Assembly: GCF_900774055.1 (NCBI RefSeq)
Contig: NZ_CAAGSW010000003.1
Span: 248,001 to 312,000, forward strand
Length of the DNA stretch: 64,000 bases
Origin: Methanococcoides sp. AM1
GTDB lineage: Archaea > Halobacteriota > Methanosarcinia > Methanosarcinales > Methanosarcinaceae
Direction: 5' to 3'
Part shown: positions 36,596 through 44,530 of the stretch, piece after piece
Layout of the letters: every line of letters begins with the position of its first letter
Numbering within the stretch: position 1 is the first letter of the stretch
Made by a program: the position numbers and the translations under genes
The notes under the pieces: model-generated
The model's database searches: none
Seen by the model: only the letters and a program-made list of their open reading frames with translations
What the model was told of the DNA's origin: nothing

Positions 36596-37594
36596 ATGAC
36601 ATTTCCACCGATCAAACAAATAATACATCAAAAGCCGGCATTCCCCGGCCTGATCATCAGCGGTATTCTCCTGTGTGGTCTGCTGATGCAGGAGTACCTG
36701 CTGGGCCGTTTTCCGGTGATATTTGAAGAGGAGTATTTGCTACAGGATTTCTGGATTGCAGTTATTCATTGTCTTCTGGCAGGTTATCTTCCCAGTGCAT
36801 ATTTATTCCTGCTACGCGGCACGAGAAATACTTTTGAAGGACTTAAAAATGTCCTGGAACCTGTAACTGATCCTTCGTATGTGAACTCTGCCGTGCGTTT
36901 TAAGAAGAGGGATCTAATCGTCTGGGGCTTGCTTGGCGTGCTGTTTGCGGTGCTTCTACCTTACCAGACTGCCACATCACCCTGGGACCCTTCTACATGG
37001 CACCCTGAGGTTGTCTGGCATCGTGTTCTGGAACCATTCATAGGTTGGTGGGCCGGCTGGTTCTTTGGTGCAGTCTGGATTACATCGATGCGTACTTCCC
37101 GGCTGGCTACCCGCATTAAGTCTGTGGACCTGCTGGATCTGAGTCCATTGTCTCCCTTTGTTAAACAGGGTCTGCTGACCACCCTGCTAACTGTTGGAAT
37201 GGTATCGATCTTCAGCTTGCTTCTGCTTGATCCGGGGGAATGGCCTGTTGTTGCCAGAGCTTATGTTGGCTCCCTGCTGATTGCATTAGTTGGCTTTTGG
37301 CTGCCCATGAGAGGTGTGCACCGGCGGATTCATGAGATCAAGGAAGCAGAGCTAAAATGGACACGGGAGAAAATCCATCAGTCTGAAGCACTCTTGCACA
37401 GTGGTTCACCAGACTCGCCACCAGGGCAGATAGCAGATCTGGCTGCTCATCTCCAGCTCATTGAGGATGTGCAGGAATGGCCTTTTGAAAGCTTGACCAT
37501 TGTGCATGTGCTGGCCTATTTGCTGATCCCACTGTTATCCTGGTTAGGTGGCCTGCTGATCGAAAGTCTGCTGGAAATTATTTTTACTATTTGA
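36596..37594 (+). CDS. Membrane protein of unknown function
   Basis: A 332-residue protein with about eight hydrophobic spans, two in each quarter, and an acidic/charged cytoplasmic stretch (about 245-300, HEIKEAELKWTREKIHQSE). It follows the acyltransferase by 12 bases with GGTGGTGAG as ribosome site, so it is co-transcribed. The gene has higher GC and more CTG leucine codons than its neighbours, which suggests separate origin. I do not recognise a family. Confidence 0.5.
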   Translation: MTFPPIKQIIHQKPAFPGLIISGILLCGLLMQEYLLGRFPVIFEEEYLLQDFWIAVIHCLLAGYLPSAYLFLLRGTRNTFEGLKNVLEPVTDPSYVNSAVRFKKRDLIVWGLLGVLFAVLLPYQTATSPWDPSTWHPEVVWHRVLEPFIGWWAGWFFGAVWITSMRTSRLATRIKSVDLLDLSPLSPFVKQGLLTTLLTVGMVSIFSLLLLDPGEWPVVARAYVGSLLIALVGFWLPMRGVHRRIHEIKEAELKWTREKIHQSEALLHSGSPDSPPGQIADLAAHLQLIEDVQEWPFESLTIVHVLAYLLIPLLSWLGGLLIESLLEIIFTI

Positions 37595-37658
37595 CAAGTT
37601 ATGTATGTCAAAAAAATCAAATAGTTATACGTTCAATTTGTAATAGGGGAGATATTTA

Positions 37659-37922
37659 ATGGAAGAACAAGACCAAAAATTATTACGTGCTCAGGAAAGG
37701 GTATCGGAACTCAAAAAGTTCTATAATCATGTAATAGTGTATCTGGTGATCATGGCCATACTGTTTTTTATCGACTATTCTGATAGAGGAAACTGGTGGG
37801 TTCAGTGGCCAATGGTTGTATGGGGAATCTTTGTAGTGATACAGGGAATTAATGTTAGCAAAATCGGTAAAAACTGGGAAGACAAAAAGATTAAGGAGAT
37901 TATGGAAAAAGACGAAAAATAA
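37659..37922 (+). CDS. 2TM domain protein
   Basis: An 87-residue protein of the 2TM family: an N-terminal basic/acidic helix (about 5-20, RAQERVSELKKFYNH), two spans (about 23-41 and 50-66) joined by RGNWWVQWPMVVWG with the conserved tryptophans, and a charged tail. In bacteria this domain is fused to LytTR or histidine kinase proteins or free-standing; its function is not known. Third gene of the acyltransferase operon, 64 bases after the second. Confidence 0.75.
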   Translation: MEEQDQKLLRAQERVSELKKFYNHVIVYLVIMAILFFIDYSDRGNWWVQWPMVVWGIFVVIQGINVSKIGKNWEDKKIKEIMEKDEK

Positions 37923-38316
37923 ATTCTTCCATAATTAAGGGTACTTTGCACTACATGAAAAAAGGCTGAGATTGATGAGCCTTTCCTTTGAATGCAATGT
38001 GAGGGAGAGGGTGGAAATGTGGGGAAGTTATATTTAAAAAAGGATGATTTCATTTTATATATATCAAACCATCTTTTATTTGAAACCAAGATGTTATTTG
38101 TCAAAAAGTTAATCAAATTAAAATAGATGTTCAGATTAAGACCTATATTCTATTATTACTAAAAGTTCCGTTTTTACACGTTACCTATATCCCAGACTTT
38201 CTATGCGAGGGGAAGGATTCGAAACCAAGAAATCATTCGAAATTGAATATTGAGTCCGGTAACGTTATCCTTCCGTAGTATGTAAATGGCAAAATTATGG
38301 GAGTAATATAAACCTA
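37923..38316. other. Convergent gap with two inverted repeats
   Basis: No gene is seen between the 2TM gene and the leftward methyltransferase gene. It holds a hairpin (AAAGGCT 37961-37967 with AGCCTTT 37978-37984) that may end the 2TM transcript, a TATA-like TTTATATATATC near 38054, and a wide inverted repeat at 38211-38274. Confidence 0.4.
38211..38274. repeat. Wide inverted repeat downstream of the MtaA-like gene
   Basis: GGAAGGAT (38211-38218) and ATCCTTCC (38267-38274) can close a 48-base loop that itself contains the near-repeats GGATTCGAAA and CATTCGAAA. It lies 40 bases past the stop of the methyltransferase gene on its transcript. It could be part of a structured 3' end or a small RNA. 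Confidence 0.35.
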
Positions 38317-39357
38317 TTAGCTCTCTTTCTTCAGGTAATATTCATCCCTTGCATCAACAAATGCTTTCAAATTCTTAAGAGACGTATGCGGAGCTAATCC
38401 ACATCCTGGTGCAAGGATATCGATTCCATCATCAATACATGATTTTGCTTCTTCCTTTACCCCTTCCGGAGGCATTCCAAGAAGCGTATGTACTGGTGAA
38501 ATATTTCCGATAAGGCAGGCTTTATTCCCGATAATGCTTTTTGCATATCCGACATCGACCTTTTCCTCTATACTTATGCCATCAAAGCCGGAAGTTGACA
38601 GAGGTTCAAGAATATCAGAAGCATCTCCGCAAATATGTGCTATTGTCTTCCCGTGTACTTTCTGATTGAGTCTCTTATACTCGGACAAGATCATCGTTTC
38701 AAAGAACTCAGGTGGTATCAGATCGGGTCCGGCTTCGGAATCAGGAAGGCAGACCACATCAGCCCCATGTTCAAAAAGAGCATTTGAATATTCTATGCAA
38801 ATGTCAGTGCCTATTGTTAGCAGTTCCTTTATGGTGTCGGGTTTTGAAATGAACCACATGAGGTAGTTTTTTGCACCAACCAGTGACATTGCAAGTGCTG
38901 CAGGTCCTAGCATCCCTGCAACTATCGGAATGTCGTCATCGATACGTTCTTTTACTAGATCTGTTGTTTTCAGGAGGGTCGCTACCCTTTCACATTCAAG
39001 GAGATTCTCAGGAATATCCAGATCGTTCACATCTTTCGATTTTTTACAGGGGAAATCAACGATCGATGGCTGTGTATCGTAGGTTCCTTCGATTATCTTG
39101 CAGCCGAGTGTCTGAGGAATATCAGTTCCATCAAAAGGATAGCGTACAGCTTCAAGTCCTGCGATCTCATGTCCTGCAATTGCAAGGGTTGCCATTTTCT
39201 CCGCATCAAAATGTGCTTCCGGCCAATTTGCACCTGTAATGTGCATAAGTTCGATAGTGCCTGTCTGGGTAACTGAACAGACTGGGACCTTGTCTACATC
39301 TTTACCTTCTAAAGCTCGCATGAATCTTTCTTTTGGTGTTAGATCTGTCAATTTCAA
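38317..39357 (-). CDS. mtaA: MtaA/MtbA-type methylcobamide:coenzyme M methyltransferase
   Basis: A zinc enzyme of the uroporphyrinogen decarboxylase fold that moves the methyl group from a methylated corrinoid protein to coenzyme M, making methyl-CoM for methanogenesis from methanol or methylamines. It has 346 residues, near the usual 339. The N-terminal VPVCSVTQTG and NWPEAHFDAEKMA are typical of the family; the zinc ligands are in HICGD and near APGCGLAPHT. The VPVCSVTQTG start is nearer to MtaA (methanol) than to MtbA (methylamines), but paralogs exist and the exact corrinoid partner is unsure. No mtaB/mtaC or other methyltransferase genes are nearby. Confidence 0.85.
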   Translation of the reverse strand: MKLTDLTPKERFMRALEGKDVDKVPVCSVTQTGTIELMHITGANWPEAHFDAEKMATLAIAGHEIAGLEAVRYPFDGTDIPQTLGCKIIEGTYDTQPSIVDFPCKKSKDVNDLDIPENLLECERVATLLKTTDLVKERIDDDIPIVAGMLGPAALAMSLVGAKNYLMWFISKPDTIKELLTIGTDICIEYSNALFEHGADVVCLPDSEAGPDLIPPEFFETMILSEYKRLNQKVHGKTIAHICGDASDILEPLSTSGFDGISIEEKVDVGYAKSIIGNKACLIGNISPVHTLLGMPPEGVKEEAKSCIDDGIDILAPGCGLAPHTSLKNLKAFVDARDEYYLKKES

Positions 39358-39552
39358 CCCTCTGATTTGTTAGTGATGATCAGTTTTACGAAGTGTTTAT
39401 CCTTGAACGAATGTATGTTTTAAATAAGGCTTATTTTAATGTTCTGTTTTTTGTTACGTTTATGTCTTTTATTTCATTCTTAGTTGAAAACTCTCCCCCA
39501 CGTCAGAAAAAATTCTATTATATACTTTTAAGCTGATCATCTGTTGAGCACA

Positions 39553-40389
39553 ATGAAATTCGATCGAATACCAATTGGTAAATTCTCACTAATGACACAC
39601 TTAACCCAAAAAGCTCTAAGGTTATATGACCAGAAAGGACTTCTTGTTCCCGAAGCAAAAGATGCTTTCTCAGGCTACAGATGCTACACTTCCCATCAGA
39701 TCGAAAGGGGTGTTAAGATTCGTATGCTATCGTGGATGGGATTCGGGCTGGATGAAATATCCTCTTTGTTGGATGCAGAAATACTAAGGGATAATGAATT
39801 CATTGGTGAGATGATGCAAAAAAGATATACTGAAACTCAGCTGGAGATCCGGAGGCTTCAAAAAATACAGAATCTTTTGCTCAATCAGACAGACACACTG
39901 GAGTTGATTAGTATGTCAGTATCAGAACCAACAACGAAAGAAATACCAAAGATGCGTGTACTTAGTATGCGTGAAACAGGAAGTTATGAAGTAACGATTG
40001 GAAAACTGGTCGGCGAATTGCTTGGGTTTGTTGGGAATTCAAGTAGAGCAGGTAAAAATATTAAGTTGACTGGTCCGGTAATGTTCCTTTGTCATGATAA
40101 AGAGTATAGGGAAAATGATGCGGATATAGAAGTTTCACTACCAATCTCAGGCAACATTGGCTTGGAAACACCCTCTATTGTCCTTACGACACTACCTGCT
40201 ATTAAGGCAGTATCTGTGATCCATAAAGGACCATATCAGGAAGTTGATGTTGCATATTCCCGTATTTTCGAATATATGGCTGAAAATGGGATGGAACAGG
40301 CAGGTTCTTCAAGATCCCTCTATCTTAATGATCCTAATGAGGTTCCAGAGGAGGACTTATTGACAGAAGTACAGGTCCCGATAAAATAA
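39553..40389 (+). CDS. MerR-type regulator with GyrI-like effector domain
   Basis: A 278-residue regulator. Residues about 1-70 form a MerR winged helix (FSLMTHLTQKALRLYDQKGL, then GYRCYTSHQIE), followed by a helix for dimerisation (about 75-115) and a GyrI/AraC effector-binding domain (about 130-278) as in BmrR, which binds hydrophobic ligands. The ATG was preferred to a TTG three codons earlier. A TATA-like ATTATATACTTTTAA lies about 35 bases upstream. It probably represses or activates a nearby transporter or itself. No MerR-type palindrome was recognised. Confidence 0.85.
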   Translation: MKFDRIPIGKFSLMTHLTQKALRLYDQKGLLVPEAKDAFSGYRCYTSHQIERGVKIRMLSWMGFGLDEISSLLDAEILRDNEFIGEMMQKRYTETQLEIRRLQKIQNLLLNQTDTLELISMSVSEPTTKEIPKMRVLSMRETGSYEVTIGKLVGELLGFVGNSSRAGKNIKLTGPVMFLCHDKEYRENDADIEVSLPISGNIGLETPSIVLTTLPAIKAVSVIHKGPYQEVDVAYSRIFEYMAENGMEQAGSSRSLYLNDPNEVPEEDLLTEVQVPIK

Positions 40390-40426
40390 GACCTCACTAA
40401 AATAAAGTAGCAGAATAAAAATGGAT

Positions 40427-40449
40427 GGATGGAATTTCCATCCTTTTTT
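40427..40449 (+). terminator. Hairpin plus T-run terminator after the MerR gene
   Basis: GGATGGAA (40427-40434) pairs with TTCCATCC (40436-40443), followed by six T. It lies between two convergent genes and mainly serves the rightward one. Confidence 0.8.
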
Positions 40450-40481
40450 GTGCCAAAATACTCAGTTTTCAGGGAATCATT

Positions 40482-40934
40482 TTAAGCTTCGACTGTGATC
40501 TCTCCTTCCATATAAGGATGGAAAGTGCATATATAATCAAAAATTTCCTCTTCTTCGAAAGTAAAGCTGAAACTTTCACCTTTTGAAAGGCTTCCTGAAT
40601 CGAAACCTTCATCGTTAGAAGTTGCTGTGTGTGGTGCTGAATCCATATTGATCCATGTGACAGTGTCACCAACCGATATCTGAAGTGTGGCAGGTTTGAA
40701 CTCAAAGTCCTCGATCAGCACCTCATGATCTTTTGACAGGGTTTCATCGACATTGTCGGTGATCTCCATATCATCTTCAGCATCTTGTACAACTTCTTCT
40801 TCTGTTGTGTCTTCATCAGTATCTTCAGGTGTGGTTATGTCTGTTTCCTGTGCAGGTTGTTCGCTATCCTGTACACATCCTGCCATTAATATTGTCGTCA
40901 ATAGAACGATAAATACAATTAATGCTTTCATCAT
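40482..40934 (-). CDS. Amicyanin-like blue copper lipoprotein
   Basis: A 150-residue exported cupredoxin. Signal peptide with lipobox ILMAGC (Cys20), then an acidic Thr/Glu-rich linker (about 25-65) and the copper domain (about 70-150). Type 1 copper ligands are H102, C136, H139 and M142; the CTFHPYM spacing is that of amicyanin (C-x2-H-x2-M) and not of plastocyanin. It would bind copper and carry single electrons outside the membrane. AAGGAGGAC just before the ATG is a strong ribosome site. The partner is unknown, and an electron role is unusual in a strict anaerobe. Confidence 0.85.
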   Translation of the reverse strand: MMKALIVFIVLLTTILMAGCVQDSEQPAQETDITTPEDTDEDTTEEEVVQDAEDDMEITDNVDETLSKDHEVLIEDFEFKPATLQISVGDTVTWINMDSAPHTATSNDEGFDSGSLSKGESFSFTFEEEEIFDYICTFHPYMEGEITVEA

Positions 40935-41137
40935 AAGTCCTCCTTGATTATTTCTAAATTAACTAAATTTAGGTCAGCATCAATGATATGCATTTTGCCA
41001 ACGACAATCCTGCGAAATTTATTAATAGTTCAGTTGATGATATTTTATTGGGAGTTTGATCGAGTTGTGGCATTTTTGTTTTTTTGAATGCTTATTATAA
41101 TCGACTCGATATGATCATAGCTTTAAGGGGTGCAAAC

Positions 41138-41422
41138 ATGCTGTCAAAAATACCGATCGACTTTTCAAAAGTAGCAGCTGAAGATATCAATAAAGAGATT
41201 CTGAGGCTTGGAATAATTGCTGAACTGGATGCCATAAGTCTCTATGAGCAAATGGCTGCTCTTACAGATAATAATGAAGTAAAACGGGTCCTTCTGGATG
41301 TTGCAAAAGAAGAAAAGACCCATGTAGGTGAGTTTCAGACACTTTTACTGAAAGAAGATGAACAGCAGGACTATGAGCTAAAGATGGGTAAAAAGGAAGT
41401 TGAAGAAAAGCTTGGAAAATAA
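41138..41422 (+). CDS. Half-size EncFtn-like ferritin 1
   Basis: A 94-residue two-helix protein. It starts at the ATG behind AGGGGTG (the open frame extends 18 codons upstream without a ribosome site). Helix 1 has ELDAISLYEQ (E29, Y36, E37), helix 2 has KEEKTH (E59, H62), the metal ligands of encapsulated ferritin-like (EncFtn) and related half-ferritins, which need two subunits for one four-helix di-iron site. The C-terminal tail (about 75-94) is charged. Its partner is the neighbouring paralog 14 bases downstream. It probably stores or oxidises iron. No encapsulin shell gene is in the window and no targeting peptide is clear. Confidence 0.75.
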   Translation: MLSKIPIDFSKVAAEDINKEILRLGIIAELDAISLYEQMAALTDNNEVKRVLLDVAKEEKTHVGEFQTLLLKEDEQQDYELKMGKKEVEEKLGK

Positions 41423-41436
41423 AGGAGGCTCCTGTG

Positions 41437-41706
41437 ATGTTATCAGAAATACCGATTGACCTAGAAACAGTGGACAAGAAAAATATTGATAAGGAACTCA
41501 TGCGACTTTCCATGATAGCTGAACTGGATGCTGTCAACCTTTATGAGCAAATGGCTTCCCTGACCGATGACGAAGAGCTCAGGGCGATACTTCTTGATAT
41601 TGCAAGAGAAGAAATGATCCATGTGGCCATGTTTGAGACGGTGCTGATGGAAGTGGATGATGAATATCTTAAGGTTCTTGCAGAATACTCCCTTGCAAGG
41701 AGCTGA
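41437..41706 (+). CDS. Half-size EncFtn-like ferritin 2
   Basis: An 89-residue paralog of the preceding gene with the same residues in the same register (E29, Y36, E37, E59, H62). The start ATG was chosen because the paralog also begins MLS; a GTG one codon earlier is closer to the ideal distance from the strong AAAGGAGG. The tail is shorter and less charged than in the first copy. Tandem arrangement and matched ligands suggest a heteromer in which each subunit gives half of the iron site. Confidence 0.75.
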   Translation: MLSEIPIDLETVDKKNIDKELMRLSMIAELDAVNLYEQMASLTDDEELRAILLDIAREEMIHVAMFETVLMEVDDEYLKVLAEYSLARS

Positions 41707-41878
41707 ATTTTATCCTTAAGTATCGTTGGAAGAAGTTCGAAGGTTATCATATCTATCATATTATATTATATCATTTTGAGATATTGGCGAACTTTCCTTT
41801 GATCAAATCCTTCATTTTTGTTCTTTTTTCCTCTTTTCCCAAAATGCTTTAATTACTTGCGATCCTTCCTCTCAAAAG

Positions 41879-43369
41879 ATGCCCAAAAATAATATACTCT
41901 CTGTGCTGAAGTACGTTTCACGCATGAAAAAAGAGTTCATGCTATCGGAGATAAAGGATTACATAGAAGAAGAGATGTCAACACAGGACATCTATGAAGC
42001 CGTATCACCATTCTTATTCGACCTTAAGATCAATGCAACTCCCCAGGATGAAGATTTCAGGATGACCCGCGCTCTCAGTAAAGAAAAACTGGAGCTTACA
42101 GTTGAAGAGCAGGGAAGGACCAGGTCATTCTTCAGGACTCCTGTTGTATCACAACAACTCCAGAAAACTATTGAGCAGTACATCAAATATAAGACGACAA
42201 AGGACTGGGATGACCCTCTGGTTCTGGAAAAAATAAGAAAAGCGATAATCGCACAGAAGAATTCCTACTGGAAATCAGGAAAGTCCAGGAATATCTCCTA
42301 TGAGAAGGGCTATAGCATTCTTGCCTATCTTGCTTACCAGTTTCCGGTCTATTTCGTACAGTTCGAACACATTCTCTACAGCATGGCACTTGATGGCATG
42401 TTGAAGACAAGGATGAAGATCCTTGACATAGGCACCGGTCCGGGTACAGTACCACTCTCTATTATTGATTTCTATAAGCGGCTTGACGTGGCAGAAGCAT
42501 CTATCCATAGTGTTGAACTCTACGATGAGAACATCGAGGCATATGATTTCATCGTACCGGAATATGCAAAGAATAAAGCAAGGGTGTCCGTGGAAAAGCC
42601 CATTAAGGCCAATATCGTGGACCTTAAGCCCGAAAATATTCCTGACAAGATCGATCTGATGATATTCTCCAACGTTCTCAATGAGATCAAGGAACTTTCA
42701 ATTGAGCAGAAGGCAGAGCTTGTTAAAAAACTGTCCGAGAAGCTCTCAGGCGATGGTAATATTATTCTTATTGAGCCTGCAGACAGGGTGAATTCAACCG
42801 ATTTCAGGAAGCTGACACTTGCTCTTAAGAATCTTGGTCTTGGTATATACAGTCCATGTTCCTTTATCTGGTGCAGAGGCTGCAATCCTGACGAGTGCTG
42901 GAGCTTTGAGCAGAAAGAGGACATCAAGCTACCTCTCCTTATGTCAAAACTCGCAGAATGTGAGGAACCTTTCAGGTATCTTAACACTGATATCAAATTT
43001 TCATATGCTATAATGAGAAAGGACAATTTGTCAAAAGTAAGTTACAAGGTACCACTAAAAGCAAAATTTGCCAGATTATCCGATATGAAAAAGTATGTCG
43101 ACAAGCGCATTAATGTTGTTTGTTCCCTCATGTCAGGAGATCTTGGCGATGATAAATACTCCGTCTATAAGGTATGTGATGGAACTTCAAATAAGCAGGT
43201 ATATGCTGTATTGCCTTCGCATAATGTCGTTTATGAAAATGCGCTTCTCAAAGAGGAAAGTTATGGAAATGTTCTGGAGCTGCATAATGTTCTTGTTAAG
43301 TACAACAAAGATAAGGGTGCATACAATCTGCTTTTGAGCAAACAAAGTATTGTTAAAAAGGCGGAGTGA
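41879..43369 (+). CDS. Rsm22/METTL17-like methyltransferase-fold protein
   Basis: A 496-residue protein. A helical N-terminal part (about 1-170) is followed by a class I methyltransferase fold with motif I ILDIGTGPGTVPLSI (181-195) and MIFSNVLNEI (261-270). After the fold, four cysteines at 327, 332, 335 and 340 (PCSFIWCRGC, then C) match the position of the cysteine cluster that holds a [4Fe-4S] in mitochondrial METTL17. Rsm22/METTL17 helps assemble the small ribosomal subunit. The last 100 residues look like an added OB- or beta-type domain. It is probably a small-subunit maturation factor. Single gene. Confidence 0.7.
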   Translation: MPKNNILSVLKYVSRMKKEFMLSEIKDYIEEEMSTQDIYEAVSPFLFDLKINATPQDEDFRMTRALSKEKLELTVEEQGRTRSFFRTPVVSQQLQKTIEQYIKYKTTKDWDDPLVLEKIRKAIIAQKNSYWKSGKSRNISYEKGYSILAYLAYQFPVYFVQFEHILYSMALDGMLKTRMKILDIGTGPGTVPLSIIDFYKRLDVAEASIHSVELYDENIEAYDFIVPEYAKNKARVSVEKPIKANIVDLKPENIPDKIDLMIFSNVLNEIKELSIEQKAELVKKLSEKLSGDGNIILIEPADRVNSTDFRKLTLALKNLGLGIYSPCSFIWCRGCNPDECWSFEQKEDIKLPLLMSKLAECEEPFRYLNTDIKFSYAIMRKDNLSKVSYKVPLKAKFARLSDMKKYVDKRINVVCSLMSGDLGDDKYSVYKVCDGTSNKQVYAVLPSHNVVYENALLKEESYGNVLELHNVLVKYNKDKGAYNLLLSKQSIVKKAE

Positions 43370-43390
43370 TATTTCCACCCGCCTTTTATT
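43356..43390 (+). terminator. Hairpin plus T-run terminator overlapping a stop codon
   Basis: AAAAGGCGG (43356-43364) pairs with CCGCCTTTT (43379-43387), followed by ATTTATTC. The TGA of the Rsm22-like gene lies in the loop. Confidence 0.75.
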
Positions 43391-43726
43391 TATTCATTTA
43401 TCATTCATTTATTTATTTATTTATTTATTTTACTTCACTTAACTTTACTTTACTTTTTTTATATTGTCTTTTTAGTGTTTTTCAATTCTCATCTTCTTAT
43501 TTTCTGATCAGCATTATTTATAATATCTCTTGCACCTGGTTTTTTCTAAAATAGGATGTATGGGCAATCATCCATTTGGTAAGAATTTGTAGGTATATTT
43601 TAATCATTATTTTCTAAATCAACAAAAAAAGACTTAAATATGATTGAGTTATAAGATTATATATTGATTTTCTAGCAAAAATACTGGTATTTCATAGGGG
43701 GTTATACCATTTCATACGAAGACACA
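43391..43726 (+). other. Low-complexity gap and promoter of the next gene
   Basis: It begins with a run of ATTT repeats (about 43406-43431) and further T-rich sequence, with no gene. Near the end AAGACTTAAATATGATTG (about 43629) holds a TATA-like element. AGGGGG at 43696-43701 lies much nearer an in-frame ATT than the ATG of the next gene. Confidence 0.4.
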
Positions 43727-44335
43727 ATGGACAAAGTGAGGATCAAGCTAAATTCCACAAGAGGTATCGAGCAAATAGTACTTCTTAATAATACAGACCG
43801 GATGAAAGTAATTGAACTTGAGGGGGAGGATGAAAAGGTCAAATCAATTCTTTTCGGTAAAAAGAACAACCTTGGTGTTAAGCAGGTTCTTGATTGTGAT
43901 GTAATGGTAGCTTTCCTGACGAACAAGGAGTTTGGATGGCCGGCTAATAACATCAAATTGATGCATGGTGATAAGATAATAGGCGGAGATGTGACTGATC
44001 CTGTCAAACTTCAGGAATATCAGGAACATTCAGGATACTGTGTTTTTGGAAATATCGTTGTCGAACTTGATAAGTTAGTAAAAAAAGGGTCTTCTGCTGA
44101 TTCTATCTGTATGGTGGTCAATCCGAAACCATTCCCTCACATAAGCCACATCCCGGGTATTTCCGATGCTCTTATGGCTTCTCCTTCCCGGTTTACAGAT
44201 GAATATATAAGGTCAAGGTTGCAGCCTAACAGCAAAAAGGACTGTATTGGTTCTTTCCTTCTGGGATTCAATATTAAAAATCATATTTTTGCAAACCCTG
44301 CAGAGTGTACTTCTGTCAGGGGTAGTGTTTATTGA
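43727..44335 (+). CDS. Conserved-looking protein of unknown function
   Basis: I do not recognise this 202-residue soluble protein. It has a central Gly/Asp-rich stretch (IKLMHGDKIIGGDVTDPVK), a PKPFPHISHIPG segment with two histidines and five spread cysteines. Its ATG is about 25 bases from AGGGGG, too far for a normal ribosome site; an ATT seven codons upstream in frame is at the usual distance. The composition is normal for the genome. It stands alone with a strong hairpin at its end. Confidence 0.5.
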   Translation: MDKVRIKLNSTRGIEQIVLLNNTDRMKVIELEGEDEKVKSILFGKKNNLGVKQVLDCDVMVAFLTNKEFGWPANNIKLMHGDKIIGGDVTDPVKLQEYQEHSGYCVFGNIVVELDKLVKKGSSADSICMVVNPKPFPHISHIPGISDALMASPSRFTDEYIRSRLQPNSKKDCIGSFLLGFNIKNHIFANPAECTSVRGSVY

Positions 44336-44408
44336 TCGAAGATTGGAAAAGAAGATGAATGGATGTAGTTTCACTTCCTTTGCATATTCATCATCTTTCT
44401 TTTCGATC
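44334..44408 (+). terminator. Long two-part hairpin after the unknown gene
   Basis: GATCGAA (44334-44340) pairs with TTCGATC (44402-44408). Inside, GATGAAT (44354-44360) pairs with ATTCATC (44386-44392). The stop codon lies at the foot of the stem. Few T residues follow, so it could also protect the 3' end of the message. Confidence 0.5.
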
Positions 44409-44530
44409 ATCTCGATTTCGGGGCGTTAATTTTGGTTACGCCAGTTCTTGGGTTGACGTCATAATTTATAATTACTTTTCTACTAGACCATAGTACTAAT
44501 TCATAATTATTGAATTATGACTAACAGAAA

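Noticed and set aside
38211-38240. A tRNA suggested by GGATTCGAAACC
   Set aside because: No acceptor stem, anticodon arm or D arm can be drawn around it. Other GGTTCGAA matches lie inside coding genes.
43400-43445. ATTT repeats as a possible CRISPR-like array or origin element
   Set aside because: Units are four bases with no spacers; it is simple low-complexity sequence after a terminator.
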